From Paenibacillus pinisoli (lineage in GTDB: Bacteria > Bacillota > Bacilli > Paenibacillales > Paenibacillaceae): a stretch of 64,000 nt of DNA. Where the stretch lies: assembly GCF_003605435.1 (NCBI RefSeq), contig NZ_QXQB01000004.1, forward strand, positions 372,001 through 436,000, given 5' to 3'. The translations under genes were made by a program, and so were the position numbers. The notes below the pieces were generated by a model that saw only the letters and a program-made list of their open reading frames with translations, searched no databases and was not told the origin of the DNA. The first letter of the stretch is position 1, and every line of letters starts with the position of its first letter. This document shows positions 10,060-18,857 of this stretch, one piece after another.

Positions 10060-11283
10060 ATGCAGCAAGAGTCACAACATGAACCGTTATGGACCAAGTC
10101 CTTTATTTCGATTACCGTTTGTTCTTTTTTATTGTTTCTGAATCTGCAAATGCTTCTGTCATCCTTTCCCGCCTACGTGCAAAATGATCTTCATGCCGGC
10201 AATGTCGCCGTCAGTCTGGTGACTAGCGTATTTGCGCTTACTGCGATCGCAGCCCGTTTTATGACCGCGGCACTTATGAGGCGTATGTCCAAGGATTATT
10301 TATTGCTGGCAGGGTTGCTGCTTGCAGCCGTCACAACGCTTCTGTACCCGTCGGCTCATGCGGTGAGCTCGCTGCTCGTGATGCGAATTGGCTATGGGGT
10401 TGGCTTTGGCATGGCCAGCACGATACTTCCAACTTTGGTGTCGCAGCTTATTCCTCCCCGCAGAATGGGTGAAGGAATTGGCTATTTTGGCTTGTCAACA
10501 AGCCTGGCCATGTCGGTAGGACCGATGGTTGGCATGAATCTCATGTCGGGCTTCGGCTTTGGAACGCTTGCTTCTGTCGGGACTGCTGTTGTGCTGCTTG
10601 TTCTTCCGATCTTGCTTATTTCCGGAATCGTAAGAATGAGGAGAGACGGTCGCTATGTAAAGAATGCTGCAGCAAAGGTAAGCGCGGATGGGGGCAGCAA
10701 AACAGGCTTTAACCATAAGCTCTGGATGCCGGCTTTGCTGAACGTCTTGTTGTCGATTACGTACAGCGGGCTGCTGAGTTTTATCGTATTATTCGGGGAG
10801 TTTGCAGGCTTGAAGCAGGTCGGTTTGTTCTTTTTGTTCAACGCGATTACGATTGTCATTATTCGCCCTATATCGGGACGCCTGTTCGACCGTAAAGGTC
10901 CCGCAGCGGTGCTCATTCCGGCTGGCCTATCCGTTGCCATAAGCATGCTGCTGCTGTCTTATACTCATTCGATGAGTATGCTCATTATAGCTGCCTTGTT
11001 GTATGGGCTTGGCTTCGGGGCGATCCAGCCGACATTGCAGGCTTGGATGCTTCGCACCTCATCGAAAGACCAGTACGGCGCGGCGAACAGTATGTTTTAC
11101 AATTCGACGGATTTTGGTGTAGCAATTGGAGCTTTGCTCTTGGGCGCCATAGCGACTATGACCGACTACGCTTCAATGTACCGTTATTCGGCTGGAGTTA
11201 TGCTTCTATTCGTTGTTTTATTTTTGGTGATTTATGCGGGCTCAAAAACAACCATGCTTCGTAACAACCAAACATCAGTTTAA
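10060..11283 (+). CDS. MFS transporter, probably drug/metabolite exporter
   Basis: 407 residues with twelve predicted hydrophobic helices and a central basic loop near residues 195-220. The loop after helix 2 is ALMRRMSKDYLL, and RPISGRLFDRKGP resembles the GxxxDRxGR motif in the second half. GGAG lies 8 bases before the ATG. Co-directional with the MarR gene, so likely an exporter whose expression is controlled by ligand binding to MarR. The substrate cannot be inferred. Confidence 0.9.
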   Translation: MQQESQHEPLWTKSFISITVCSFLLFLNLQMLLSSFPAYVQNDLHAGNVAVSLVTSVFALTAIAARFMTAALMRRMSKDYLLLAGLLLAAVTTLLYPSAHAVSSLLVMRIGYGVGFGMASTILPTLVSQLIPPRRMGEGIGYFGLSTSLAMSVGPMVGMNLMSGFGFGTLASVGTAVVLLVLPILLISGIVRMRRDGRYVKNAAAKVSADGGSKTGFNHKLWMPALLNVLLSITYSGLLSFIVLFGEFAGLKQVGLFFLFNAITIVIIRPISGRLFDRKGPAAVLIPAGLSVAISMLLLSYTHSMSMLIIAALLYGLGFGAIQPTLQAWMLRTSSKDQYGAANSMFYNSTDFGVAIGALLLGAIATMTDYASMYRYSAGVMLLFVVLFLVIYAGSKTTMLRNNQTSV

Positions 11284-11399
11284 GTTATATATAGGGGTTT
11301 GCCTAAAGGGCTCACTATCCCTTCTGCTCAGGAAGCACCGGAATTACTTGATGTTGCTGATATCCTAATTTATCCATTTATCTCATATACCCAAATACC

Positions 11400-11580
11400 T
11401 AACTGATTCAGCTGTTGTGCCAGATGTCTGATACACTCGATATAACCGATATAAAAGATTAAACTGATTCGGTTGATGCTTGATTTCCCTGATGTAACTG
11501 ATTCAGCTAATGCTTGATACTTGTATATCAGATGTAACTGTTGTGCCTGATAGTCCTGATTTAAATGACATACCGATAAG
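11400..11580. repeat. degenerate tandem repeat, about 34-40-bp unit
   Basis: AACTGATTC and GATGTAACTG motifs recur in order, e.g. near 11401, 11463, 11498 and 11536, together with GATGCTTGAT or variants. Copies are diverged; no ORF of note runs through them. Confidence 0.6.
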
Positions 11581-11632
11581 CCATCCTTAAAAGGTTTTAC
11601 CCGATGGATGCTTACCTCATCATATTTGTATT

Positions 11633-11676
11633 AAAGGCTTGTACTCTCTTGTGAAAGAGAGTATGAGCCTTTTATC
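11633..11676 (+). terminator. strong hairpin terminator inside the MITE-like element
   Basis: Arms AAAGGCTTGTACTCTCTT and AAGAGAGTATGAGCCTTT (16 of 18 pair) close a 4-base loop and are followed by TT. It is the first good terminator downstream of the MFS gene, 350 bases after its stop. Confidence 0.8.
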
Positions 11677-11884
11677 ATCGCCGAACATGCCTTTGGAGCA
11701 ACAATTATGAATCATTGATTCGTAAATTTTTGAATCGTTTGAATCTGGATTTTTGATTTTAGTTCACCTCATTTGGAAGTTATAAGCTTGACCCGTATTC
11801 TTATTTCCTAATCTTGTGATCCTGGATACCTGAGCAGAGGGGATAGTGAGCCCTTGTACAGAAAAAGATTATTGATTCAATATT

Positions 11885-11907
11885 TACATACATACTGTAT
11901 GTATGTT
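11885..11907. promoter_or_regulatory. palindromic operator before VOC-tetR
   Basis: ACATACATACTGTATGTATG is an almost perfect palindrome, 50 bases before the VOC start. A TTGATT at 11872-11877 is a possible -35. TetR proteins bind palindromes of this length, and a tetR gene is the second gene of this operon, so autoregulation is likely. Confidence 0.65.
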
Positions 11908-11957
11908 AAATTACAGATAGAAGTTAGCGACTACAATCATAGAGGAGAGTGCCAATT

Positions 11958-12383
11958 ATGCGTGTTAACAGTCTATATGCTGTGATCCAAACTGAAAAGC
12001 TTCAGGAGAGTATCCGTTTTTACAGTGATTATTTTGAATTTCAAATTGTGTTTGAGTCTGACTGGTACGCCAGCCTGAAGCTGGAGGAGGGAGGCTTGCC
12101 GTTCGAGCTTGCCCTCTTGGATTATTCCCATGAAACGATTCCTGCCGGGTTCCGGCGTCCGGCTGGCGGCATGATTCTGAATTTTGAGGTAGATGATGTT
12201 GATAGCGAATATGAACGTCTTGTCGTTGCGGGAAAGCTGCCCCTGGAGCGCGAGCTTCGGGATGAGGATTTTGGTCAAAGGCATTTTATCATTAGCGATC
12301 CGAATGGTATTCTTATAGATATCATTAAGATAATCCCGCCATCCGAGGAGCAAAGCGGTTTGTATCAGGAGCAGGTGTGGTAA
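11958..12383 (+). CDS. VOC-superfamily (glyoxalase/bleomycin-resistance fold) protein
   Basis: 141 residues with the paired beta-alpha-beta-beta-beta pattern of the vicinal oxygen chelate fold. Motifs: [10 protein letters not shown] in the first half and [14 protein letters not shown] at the end, typical of the last strand. Reaction unknown; members isomerise, cleave or sequester small molecules. ATG 11958 is chosen because AGGAGA sits 9 bases upstream; a GTG at 11949 overlaps that site. The TetR gene starts 9 bases after the stop, so the two form an operon behind the palindrome at 11885. Confidence 0.85.
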   Translation: MRVNSLYAVIQTEKLQESIRFYSDYFEFQIVFESDWYASLKLEEGGLPFELALLDYSHETIPAGFRRPAGGMILNFEVDDVDSEYERLVVAGKLPLERELRDEDFGQRHFIISDPNGILIDIIKIIPPSEEQSGLYQEQVW

Positions 12384-12392
12384 GGAAAGGGT

Positions 12393-12992
12393 TTGGAACC
12401 GGTTATGAGAAGGACAAAGGAGGATGCGAACGAAACGCTGCGGACACTGATTGACGTTGCGAAGAAGCACTTTGCCGAGCACGGGTACGCGAATGCGGCA
12501 CTCGAGTCTATCGCGGCTGAAGCGGATGTGACACGCGGCGCGTTGTATCACCATTTTCGAAACAAACATGGGCTGTTTCTTGCCGTATTGGAATCGGTCC
12601 AACAAGAGGTAGGGGAGCGGGTAGAGCAAGAAGCTTCCCGCAGCGAAGACCTTAGAGAGCAGTTGCTGCTTGGCTGCCATGCTTTTCTGGCTGCGGCGGT
12701 TGAGCCGGATAACAAGCGTATCATGTTGATTGACGGCCCTTCCGTGTTAGGCTGGGATACGTGGCGAATGCTGGATGGGAAAAATTCGATGAGCCATCTG
12801 CGCGAGCAGCTCACTCTTATGCAGGAGCAAGGCATGTTTGCGGAGGCATCCGTGGATGCGCTGGCGTCCTTTATCTCCGGCGGATTGAACGAATCGGCGC
12901 TTCGAATGGCGGAGATGCCGGATACTGCCGCTGCGATGGAGCAGACGATGAAGCTTATGGCCCAATTGGTGGGTGCCTGGCCCGGCACTTAA
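12393..12992 (+). CDS. TetR/AcrR-family regulator
   Basis: 199 residues. The N-terminal helix-turn-helix runs from about residue 15 to 60 (AKKHFAEHGYANAALESIAA ... VTRGALYHHFRNKHGLF), the classic TetR pattern; the rest is a helical ligand domain. The start is uncertain: TTG 12393 has AAGGA about 5 bases upstream, while ATG 12405 has none well placed. It probably represses its own operon, which includes the VOC protein, through the palindrome at 11885-11907. Confidence 0.9.
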   Translation: MEPVMRRTKEDANETLRTLIDVAKKHFAEHGYANAALESIAAEADVTRGALYHHFRNKHGLFLAVLESVQQEVGERVEQEASRSEDLREQLLLGCHAFLAAAVEPDNKRIMLIDGPSVLGWDTWRMLDGKNSMSHLREQLTLMQEQGMFAEASVDALASFISGGLNESALRMAEMPDTAAAMEQTMKLMAQLVGAWPGT

Positions 12993-13043
12993 TAAATCAT
13001 AGCAATCGATAAGAAACGGCAATCCATATTTCGGGTTATAATG

Positions 13044-13073
13044 ATATTAGTGAAATGGAAGTCCCACTAATAT
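13044..13073. promoter_or_regulatory. inverted repeat before second VOC gene
   Basis: ATATTAGTG (13044-13052) and CACTAATAT (13065-13073) are perfect inverted 9-mers, placed just after a TATAAT at 13037-13042 and before the RBS. It may be an operator or a 5' UTR hairpin. Confidence 0.5.
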
Positions 13074-13088
13074 ATGAGGTGATTGCAA

Positions 13089-13511
13089 ATGGCGTTGGTG
13101 TCCAAGCAAATTTTCGTTAATTTACCGGTGAAAAATCTGGATGCGTCGAAAGCGTTTTTTGGCAGAATAGGTTTCGATTTTAACCTCAACTTTACAGATG
13201 ACAAAGCTGCCTGCATGGTTGTAGGAGAAAATATTTTTGTTATGCTTCTTCAAGAGGAGTTTTTCAAGGGCTTCACCACTAAGGACGTTGCGAATGCGGC
13301 GGCTACCACAGAGGTACTGGTCGGAATTTCTGCCGATAGCAAGGAAGAGGTACAAGCTATTGTGGATCGTGCTTTTGCCGCAGGAGCTAATCCGAGCATC
13401 GATCCTGTGGATCACGGCTTTATGTACCAAGCGGGGTTCCAAGACTTGGACGGACACATGTGGGAAGTTATATACATGGATCCAAGCGCTTTGGAGCAGC
13501 CGGCTGAGTAA
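13089..13511 (+). CDS. VOC-family (glyoxalase-like) protein
   Basis: 140 residues. KQIFVNLPVKNLDASKAFF at the start and DLDGHMWEVIYMDP at the end are typical of the PhnB/lactoylglutathione-lyase-like subgroup that lacks a known substrate. ATG 13089 has GAGGTG 7 bases upstream; TTG 13083 is inside the spacer. Monocistronic: a promoter-like TATAAT and an inverted repeat precede it and the next gene is convergent. Confidence 0.88.
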   Translation: MALVSKQIFVNLPVKNLDASKAFFGRIGFDFNLNFTDDKAACMVVGENIFVMLLQEEFFKGFTTKDVANAAATTEVLVGISADSKEEVQAIVDRAFAAGANPSIDPVDHGFMYQAGFQDLDGHMWEVIYMDPSALEQPAE

Positions 13512-13594
13512 GCCCTTGAAGCGAACGGCATAAGATCCGCACGGATGAAGGCCGCTGCATGAGACCAGGAAACTGGCTCTTGCAGCGGTTCTTT

Positions 13595-14323
13595 TTAGGT
13601 TTTGGCGGCGGCATTTTGAATCGTCGCTCTCAGCACAGTCTCGACTTTAGTCAGATGCTCGCCGATAAGCCGGTTGGCGAGCTCGGCGTTGCCTCCCTTA
13701 ATCGCTTCAAAGATAGAGCGGTGCTCGTCAAGCAGCCGTTCAGCCGTTGATTTCTCTTGGTAGAACCACAGCTCCCGCGTCTTGCCGATCGTCTCGCTCA
13801 GCCGCTGCGTCAGCGACTCCATAAGCTGAATGAGCAGGGAGTTGCGTGAAGCGGCCGCAATGGCGGTATGAAACTCTACGTCGGCTCTTTCTCCTTCTAC
13901 GGTGTCGCCTTGAAGAAGAGCATGCTCCATCTTGTCCAATATCGCTTGCAGTTTGGCCAGATCCTCGTCAGTGCGGCGTTCGGCCGCGTAGGAGGAAGTG
14001 CCGGCTTCCAGCAGCTTGCGTACTTCGAGTATTTCCAGAATGGAGCTGGCTTCCTGGAATAGTGAGCTGCCCTGGGCGTTTTCGCTCGGCAGTACTTTTT
14101 TCACAAACGTTCCGCCGCCATGGCGAATGTCAAGCCAGCCGGTAGCTTTGAGCGCGCTTAATGCTTCGCGAAGCGTGGAGCGGCCAACTCCGAACTGCTG
14201 AGACAGCTCCACAACCGACGGCAGCTTAGCGCCCGGCTCCCATTCGCCGCTCGAGATTCTCTCCAGGATGAGACGGCTGACGATTTCGTGCCCCTTCTCC
14301 GTTTCTATCTTCATATTGCGCAT
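13595..14323 (-). CDS. FadR/GntR-family regulator of the glycolate genes
   Basis: 242 residues. A GntR winged helix lies at about 10-75 (LPSVVELSQQFGVGRSTLRE, HGGGTFV) and is followed by an all-helical FCD ligand domain with the expected metal-site histidines (FHTAIA, DEHRSIF, GEHL). Such regulators sense carboxylates such as lactate or glycolate. ATG 14323 has GGAGG 8 bases upstream; the ATG at 14338 overlaps that site. It is divergent from glcD-glcF with 117 bases between, which strongly suggests that it controls them. Confidence 0.92.
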   Translation of the reverse strand: MRNMKIETEKGHEIVSRLILERISSGEWEPGAKLPSVVELSQQFGVGRSTLREALSALKATGWLDIRHGGGTFVKKVLPSENAQGSSLFQEASSILEILEVRKLLEAGTSSYAAERRTDEDLAKLQAILDKMEHALLQGDTVEGERADVEFHTAIAAASRNSLLIQLMESLTQRLSETIGKTRELWFYQEKSTAERLLDEHRSIFEAIKGGNAELANRLIGEHLTKVETVLRATIQNAAAKT

Positions 14324-14387
14324 TCCCGAATCCTCCATGAAATATTGACTATATTTCTATCTAAGCATAAGCTATAATGAAAGGAAA

Positions 14388-14405
14388 GTCATCAGATGAC
14401 CTGAT
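14388..14405. promoter_or_regulatory. candidate FadR-type operator before glcD
   Basis: ATCAG-N5-CTGAT (14391-14405) overlaps a near-palindrome GTCATCAGATGAC (14388-14400), about 10 bases after a TATAAT at 14373-14378. The location between the divergent regulator and glcD fits an operator. Confidence 0.5.
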
Positions 14406-14440
14406 CAATTATATCGTTGACCATGAATTTGGAGGTTTAT

Positions 14441-15856
14441 ATGCTAAAAGCCGAAATTACAGCCAAGCTTCGCGCTATCGTAGGAGAGAAGCATTATCGA
14501 GACGACCAGGAAGCGCTGGTCGCCCATTCGTATGACGGAACGCCAATGCTGCAATCGCTGCCGGACGGCGTTATTTATCCATCCTCTACTGAAGAAATAT
14601 CTCAAATTATGAAGGTGCTGAGCGAATACCGGGTTCCGGTGGTGAGCAGAGGCTCGGGCTCGAACCTGTGCGGCGGCACAGTTCCGTCCGAAGGCGGAGT
14701 CGTCATGGTTATGCACAGAATGAACCGTATTCTTGAAGTCGACATGGAGAATTTGACGGCTACTGTGCAGCCAGGCCTCATTACGGCAGAGATGATTGCC
14801 CATATTGAAGAGCTCGGCTTGTTCTATCCGCCGGATCCGAGCAGCATGAAGATCAGTACAATCGGCGGCAATATTGCCGAATGCTCAGGAGGCCTTCGCG
14901 GCTTGAAGTACGGCACGACCAAAGATTATGTCATTGGTTTGGAAGCTGTACTTGCGAATGGCAGTATTATTCGTACGGGCGGCAAGCTTATGAAGGATGT
15001 GGCTGGTTATGATCTGACCAAGCTGCTTGTCGGCTCGGAGGGAACGTTGGCAATTATTACGGAAGCGACCTTGAAGCTCATTCCGCCGCCGAAGGCAAAG
15101 AAAACGATGCTAGCCATGTACAAGGACATTTACGGAGCTGCCCGTACGGTATCGAAAATAATCGAGTCCAAGATTATACCGGCTACGCTTGAATTTATGG
15201 ACAACCCGACCATACGCGTGGTGGATGACTTTGCGAAGCTGGGACTTCCGCTTGATATGGAAGCGGTATTGCTGATTGAGCAGGATGGCGATCCGGAGAC
15301 AGTAGAGCGCGATATTGCGCGCATCCGGGAAATATGCGAGCTGGAGAAGGCGGACCGTCTTGAAGTAGCGGAGAGCCGCGAGGAGGCGGACCGTCTGCTT
15401 ACTGCGAGACGCAGCGCGTTCACGGCACTGGCGCGTCTTCGTCCGACTACGATGCTGGAGGATGCGACCGTGCCGCGTTCGAAGATTGCCGATATGGTGC
15501 TTCGCATTAACGAGATCGCGAAGAAATATAACGTCACTATCGCAACGTTCGGCCACGCGGGAGACGGGAATTTGCATCCGACGGCGACGACAGATGCCAG
15601 AGATAAGGAAGAGGTGCATCGCGTCGAAGAAGCGTTTGCGGAAATCTTCGAAGCTTCGATTGAACTGGGCGGTACGATTACAGGCGAACATGGCGTAGGT
15701 ATTGTCAAGGCTCCGTATCTGGAATGGAAGGTAGGCGCTCCTGGCATTGAAGTCATGCGCGGCATTAAAGCGGCCTTCGATCCGCATAACTTGCTCAATC
15801 CAGGCAAAGTATTCGCGAAAGAATCAAGAAAAAGGGTGGTCCTGCAGCATGGGTGA
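14441..15856 (+). CDS. glcD: glycolate oxidase FAD subunit
   Basis: 471 residues. FAD-binding PCMH domain at about 35-215 (VVSRGSGSNLCGG, GEDVAGYDLTKLL-like stretch KDVAGYDLTKLLVGSEGTLA) and a C-terminal FAD-oxidase domain with HAGDGNLHP and GEHGVGIVK. Oxidises glycolate (or D-lactate, which close relatives use) to the 2-oxo acid and passes electrons to the Fe-S subunit. GGAGG lies 6 bases before ATG 14441; an upstream TTG at 14417 overlaps it badly. Its end overlaps glcF by 8 bases. Confidence 0.93.
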   Translation: MLKAEITAKLRAIVGEKHYRDDQEALVAHSYDGTPMLQSLPDGVIYPSSTEEISQIMKVLSEYRVPVVSRGSGSNLCGGTVPSEGGVVMVMHRMNRILEVDMENLTATVQPGLITAEMIAHIEELGLFYPPDPSSMKISTIGGNIAECSGGLRGLKYGTTKDYVIGLEAVLANGSIIRTGGKLMKDVAGYDLTKLLVGSEGTLAIITEATLKLIPPPKAKKTMLAMYKDIYGAARTVSKIIESKIIPATLEFMDNPTIRVVDDFAKLGLPLDMEAVLLIEQDGDPETVERDIARIREICELEKADRLEVAESREEADRLLTARRSAFTALARLRPTTMLEDATVPRSKIADMVLRINEIAKKYNVTIATFGHAGDGNLHPTATTDARDKEEVHRVEEAFAEIFEASIELGGTITGEHGVGIVKAPYLEWKVGAPGIEVMRGIKAAFDPHNLLNPGKVFAKESRKRVVLQHG

Positions 15857-17237
15857 GACTAACATGATGAATAAACCGGACATCAAGCATACAAATCCGC
15901 TGGCGCAAACGCTGCTCAACAAGCTGGATTACGACCAGCTTACGAATTGCATGCGCTGCGGCTTCTGTCTGCCGGCTTGTCCTACGTTCCGCGAGACAGG
16001 CGTAGAGCCGGAATCGCCGCGCGGCCGGATTGCTCTGATGAAGGCGGTAGCGGACGGGCTCATGGATCCGGACCAGGTGTTCCAGGATCAGATGAACCAT
16101 TGTCTCGGCTGCAGAGCTTGCGAGCCAGTCTGTCCTGCGGATGTGAAATACGGTCAATTGATCGAGCAGGCAAGAGATGCGATCGAGGATCATGCGACGC
16201 ACAGCGTTCCGGTCACAGGACTAAGAAAGCTAATGTTCAAAGGCGTCTTCCCGAAAAGAGGAAGCTTGAAGCTGCTGGGCGGCTCGCTTGCCTTCTATCA
16301 GAAGTCGGGCCTGCGCAAGCTGGCTAGAGGAACGGGCATGATGCGTCTGTTCCCCGATCATCTGCGCGAGATGGAATCCATTCTGCCGGACTCGACTTCG
16401 CGAGGCGTTATCGAGCAGGTCGGGACATTCTATCCTGCCAAGGGCACGCCGCTTGCCCGCGTCGCCCTGTTCCGCGGATGCATTATGGATGTGATGTTCG
16501 CCGGCACGAATGTGAATACCGTCGAGCTGCTGTCGGAAGCTGGCTTCGAGGTTGTCATTCCGAAGGAGCAGGTCTGCTGCGGAGCGCTGCATGCGCATAG
16601 CGGCGAGATGGATCAAGCGAGATCGCTGGCGAAAATCAACATTGACGTATTCAAAGACGCGGGAATCGATTACGTTGTATCCAATGCTGGAGGCTGTGGA
16701 GCGCTGCTGGTCGAATATGACCATTTGATGCATGAGGACAGCGATCCTGAAGTTCGCGAGAATGCCAAGTGGTTCGCCAAGCGCGTCATTGATGTAAGCA
16801 AGCTGGTCGTGGAGAAAGGCCGCATCCCTCGGTTTGCCGAGAAAATGAGCGAACAAGCCGATGTTACGGTTACGTATCAGGATTCCTGCCATCTTCGCAA
16901 TGTCATGAAAAGCTCGGGAGCGCCGCGTCAACTGATGCGCAGCGTGGAAGGCGCATGCTACGTCGAGATGAAGGAATCGGACCGCTGCTGCGGCTCCGCT
17001 GGCATCTACAATGTAACGCAGCCCGAGATGGCCGGACAGCTGCTGGAGCACAAGATGGAGCATGCAGCTACGACGAACGCGCGATATATGCTGACAAGCA
17101 ACCCAGGCTGCTTGCTGCAGATGAAGCTGGGTATCGAGAAGCACAAGCCTCCATTCCAGATGGAAGCCATGCATATTGTAGATTATCTGCATGAAAGACT
17201 GGTTCCGGCAGAAGACCGCAATCACAACAAGTCATAA
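15849..17237 (+). CDS. glcF: glycolate oxidase iron-sulfur subunit
   Basis: 462 residues. Two [4Fe-4S] ferredoxin motifs, CMRCGFCLPACP (Cys34 to Cys44) and CLGCRACEPVCP, are followed by two CCG cysteine-rich domains (VCCGALHAHSG and RCCGSAGIYN), the architecture of GlcF/LldE-type electron carriers. It takes electrons from GlcD to the respiratory chain at the membrane. The start ATG 15849 lies inside the glcD end, which indicates translational coupling. Followed directly by a terminator. Confidence 0.93.
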   Translation: MGETNMMNKPDIKHTNPLAQTLLNKLDYDQLTNCMRCGFCLPACPTFRETGVEPESPRGRIALMKAVADGLMDPDQVFQDQMNHCLGCRACEPVCPADVKYGQLIEQARDAIEDHATHSVPVTGLRKLMFKGVFPKRGSLKLLGGSLAFYQKSGLRKLARGTGMMRLFPDHLREMESILPDSTSRGVIEQVGTFYPAKGTPLARVALFRGCIMDVMFAGTNVNTVELLSEAGFEVVIPKEQVCCGALHAHSGEMDQARSLAKINIDVFKDAGIDYVVSNAGGCGALLVEYDHLMHEDSDPEVRENAKWFAKRVIDVSKLVVEKGRIPRFAEKMSEQADVTVTYQDSCHLRNVMKSSGAPRQLMRSVEGACYVEMKESDRCCGSAGIYNVTQPEMAGQLLEHKMEHAATTNARYMLTSNPGCLLQMKLGIEKHKPPFQMEAMHIVDYLHERLVPAEDRNHNKS

Positions 17238-17260
17238 TTAAATAATTGATACGTTCGATG

Positions 17261-17293
17261 AAGAAGCCGCCAGCAATAGGCGGCTTCTTTTTT
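17261..17293 (+). terminator. terminator after glcF
   Basis: GAAGCCGCC / GGCGGCTTC with a 7-base loop, followed by TTTTTT. Confidence 0.92.
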
Positions 17294-17389
17294 ATGAGTG
17301 AACGAAACCCTATAAAGGATAATGCTGGTATGGATCGGGCGAAAATGGCGAATAGTATGATCATCCATTCCGGAAGGAGCGAGAAGATC

Positions 17390-18844
17390 ATGAACCGCAA
17401 TGAATCTGATGAGCAGCAGCAGGATCAGTCGGAGCTATCCTCGCCCCCAACCTTGCAGCATGTCCTGGCCAACTTTTCGGACTGCTTCGATTTGACTCAT
17501 CGGGTTTTTCCGAAGATTGGTGTAGATCTGGTATACTTCAGCCATCTATTGGGGAGTGAGGAGTTTACCAGAGATGTCATTATACCGCTCGACAAAGTGG
17601 ATCCTGTCGATGTTGGCGTGCTGTTAGAACGCTCGCAGTTCTATTCCTCGACCGATTCCAAAACCGTCATTATAGGAATTCTGGAGGGAAAAGTAGCCCT
17701 GTTTCATGAAGGACAGGTTTATCTTGTTGATGTTTATAAACCGGATGCGAGAGCCATCTCCCAGTCAGAGACGGAGACGGTGATCAACGGTCCGCATGAT
17801 TCCTTCGTAGAGGCGGCGAAACAAAATCTATCTCTTATCCGCAGAAGGGTAAAGAGTCCTCATCTGAAGGTTATAAAGCTGGAGGTCGGGGAAGTGACCA
17901 AAAACGATGTATATATCCTATACATCGATGGCATTGCCAATCTGAACTATGTACATGAGCTGGTCGGGCGGATACAGAACATCGAAATTGATGCCGTCCA
18001 TGACGGCAATATGCTCATTCAATATATAGACGATTTCCCCAATTCGATATTTCCGCTTTTTCCAACGACAGAGCGTACGGATGCGGCTGTATCCAGGCTG
18101 GTTGGCGGCAGAATAATCGGGATTTTGGACGGAAGTCCGTCTGTCTTTTCGGCCCCGGCTTCCTTCTTTGAATTTTTTTCATCGCCGGACGATTATTATC
18201 AGCGCTGGGCACTGGGCTCTGCCATTCGTATTTTAAGGCTGGTCGCTTTTCTTATTACGGTTACTTTTACCGCCATGTATGTATCAGTGACCACTTTTCA
18301 TTATGAAATGATTCCGGAGGATCTGCTATTAACCCTTACGGAATCCCGGGCACGAGTGCCATTTCCGCCGTTGTATGAGGCTTTGCTAATGGAGGTAACG
18401 ATCGAGCTGCTTCGGGAGGCTGGGGCCAGATTGCCTACGAAGATCGGGCAGACCATCGGTATCGTAGGCGGTATTGTCATCGGGCAGGCAGCCGTCCAAG
18501 CAGGCTTGACCAGCAATATATTAATTATCGCAGTCGCTTCTTCAGCGATTGCGTCATTTGTTATACCGAGCTACGTGATGAGCGCATCCATTCGTCTTAT
18601 CCGCTTCGGCTTAATTATTTTGGCCGGCATGATGGGGAATCTGGGGCTTATGATGGGTTTTGCCTTGATTGTTATTCATCTATCGGGGCTGACAAGCCTC
18701 AATACGTCGTATCTAACCCCGCTTGCTCCGTTTAAGCCGCAGGATTGGCGGGACGTATTTATTCGCGCACCCTTCTGGGCGATTAAGGAAAGACCTACGC
18801 AATCGGGTACACCTAACAAGTTGAAAAATAGAATGAGAAAGTAA
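17390..18844 (+). CDS. GerA-family spore germination protein, A subunit
   Basis: 484 residues. An N-terminal hydrophilic domain of about 290 residues is followed by five hydrophobic helices. The signature between them, PFPPLYEALLMEVTIELLRE, and IVGGIVIGQAAVQAG are hallmark GerAA sequences. In spores the A, B and C subunits form a nutrient receptor in the inner membrane. ATG 17390 has GGAG about 12 bases upstream (AAGGAGCGAGAAGATC). First gene of a tight three-gene operon; the nutrient recognised is not predictable. Confidence 0.95.
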   Translation: MNRNESDEQQQDQSELSSPPTLQHVLANFSDCFDLTHRVFPKIGVDLVYFSHLLGSEEFTRDVIIPLDKVDPVDVGVLLERSQFYSSTDSKTVIIGILEGKVALFHEGQVYLVDVYKPDARAISQSETETVINGPHDSFVEAAKQNLSLIRRRVKSPHLKVIKLEVGEVTKNDVYILYIDGIANLNYVHELVGRIQNIEIDAVHDGNMLIQYIDDFPNSIFPLFPTTERTDAAVSRLVGGRIIGILDGSPSVFSAPASFFEFFSSPDDYYQRWALGSAIRILRLVAFLITVTFTAMYVSVTTFHYEMIPEDLLLTLTESRARVPFPPLYEALLMEVTIELLREAGARLPTKIGQTIGIVGGIVIGQAAVQAGLTSNILIIAVASSAIASFVIPSYVMSASIRLIRFGLIILAGMMGNLGLMMGFALIVIHLSGLTSLNTSYLTPLAPFKPQDWRDVFIRAPFWAIKERPTQSGTPNKLKNRMRK

Positions 18845-18857
18845 GTGAGGGAACAAA

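Larger units (their letters stand above)
11306..11855. mobile_element. 550-bp MITE-like element with 27-bp inverted ends
   Basis: AAGGGCTCACTATCCC starts a 27-base end at 11306-11332. Its reverse complement recurs at 11829-11855 with one mismatch (26/27). No gene lies between. The interior holds degenerate tandem copies of an AACTGATTC...GATGCTTGAT unit (11400-11580) and a strong hairpin (11633-11676). The same end sequence, more diverged, brackets the transposase-like gene at 27659. A target-site duplication was looked for and not seen. Confidence 0.6.

Noticed and set aside
14345..14378. TTGACT ... TATAAT as glcD promoter
   Set aside because: The spacing is 22 bases, too long for a normal -35/-10 pair; only the -10 is mentioned.
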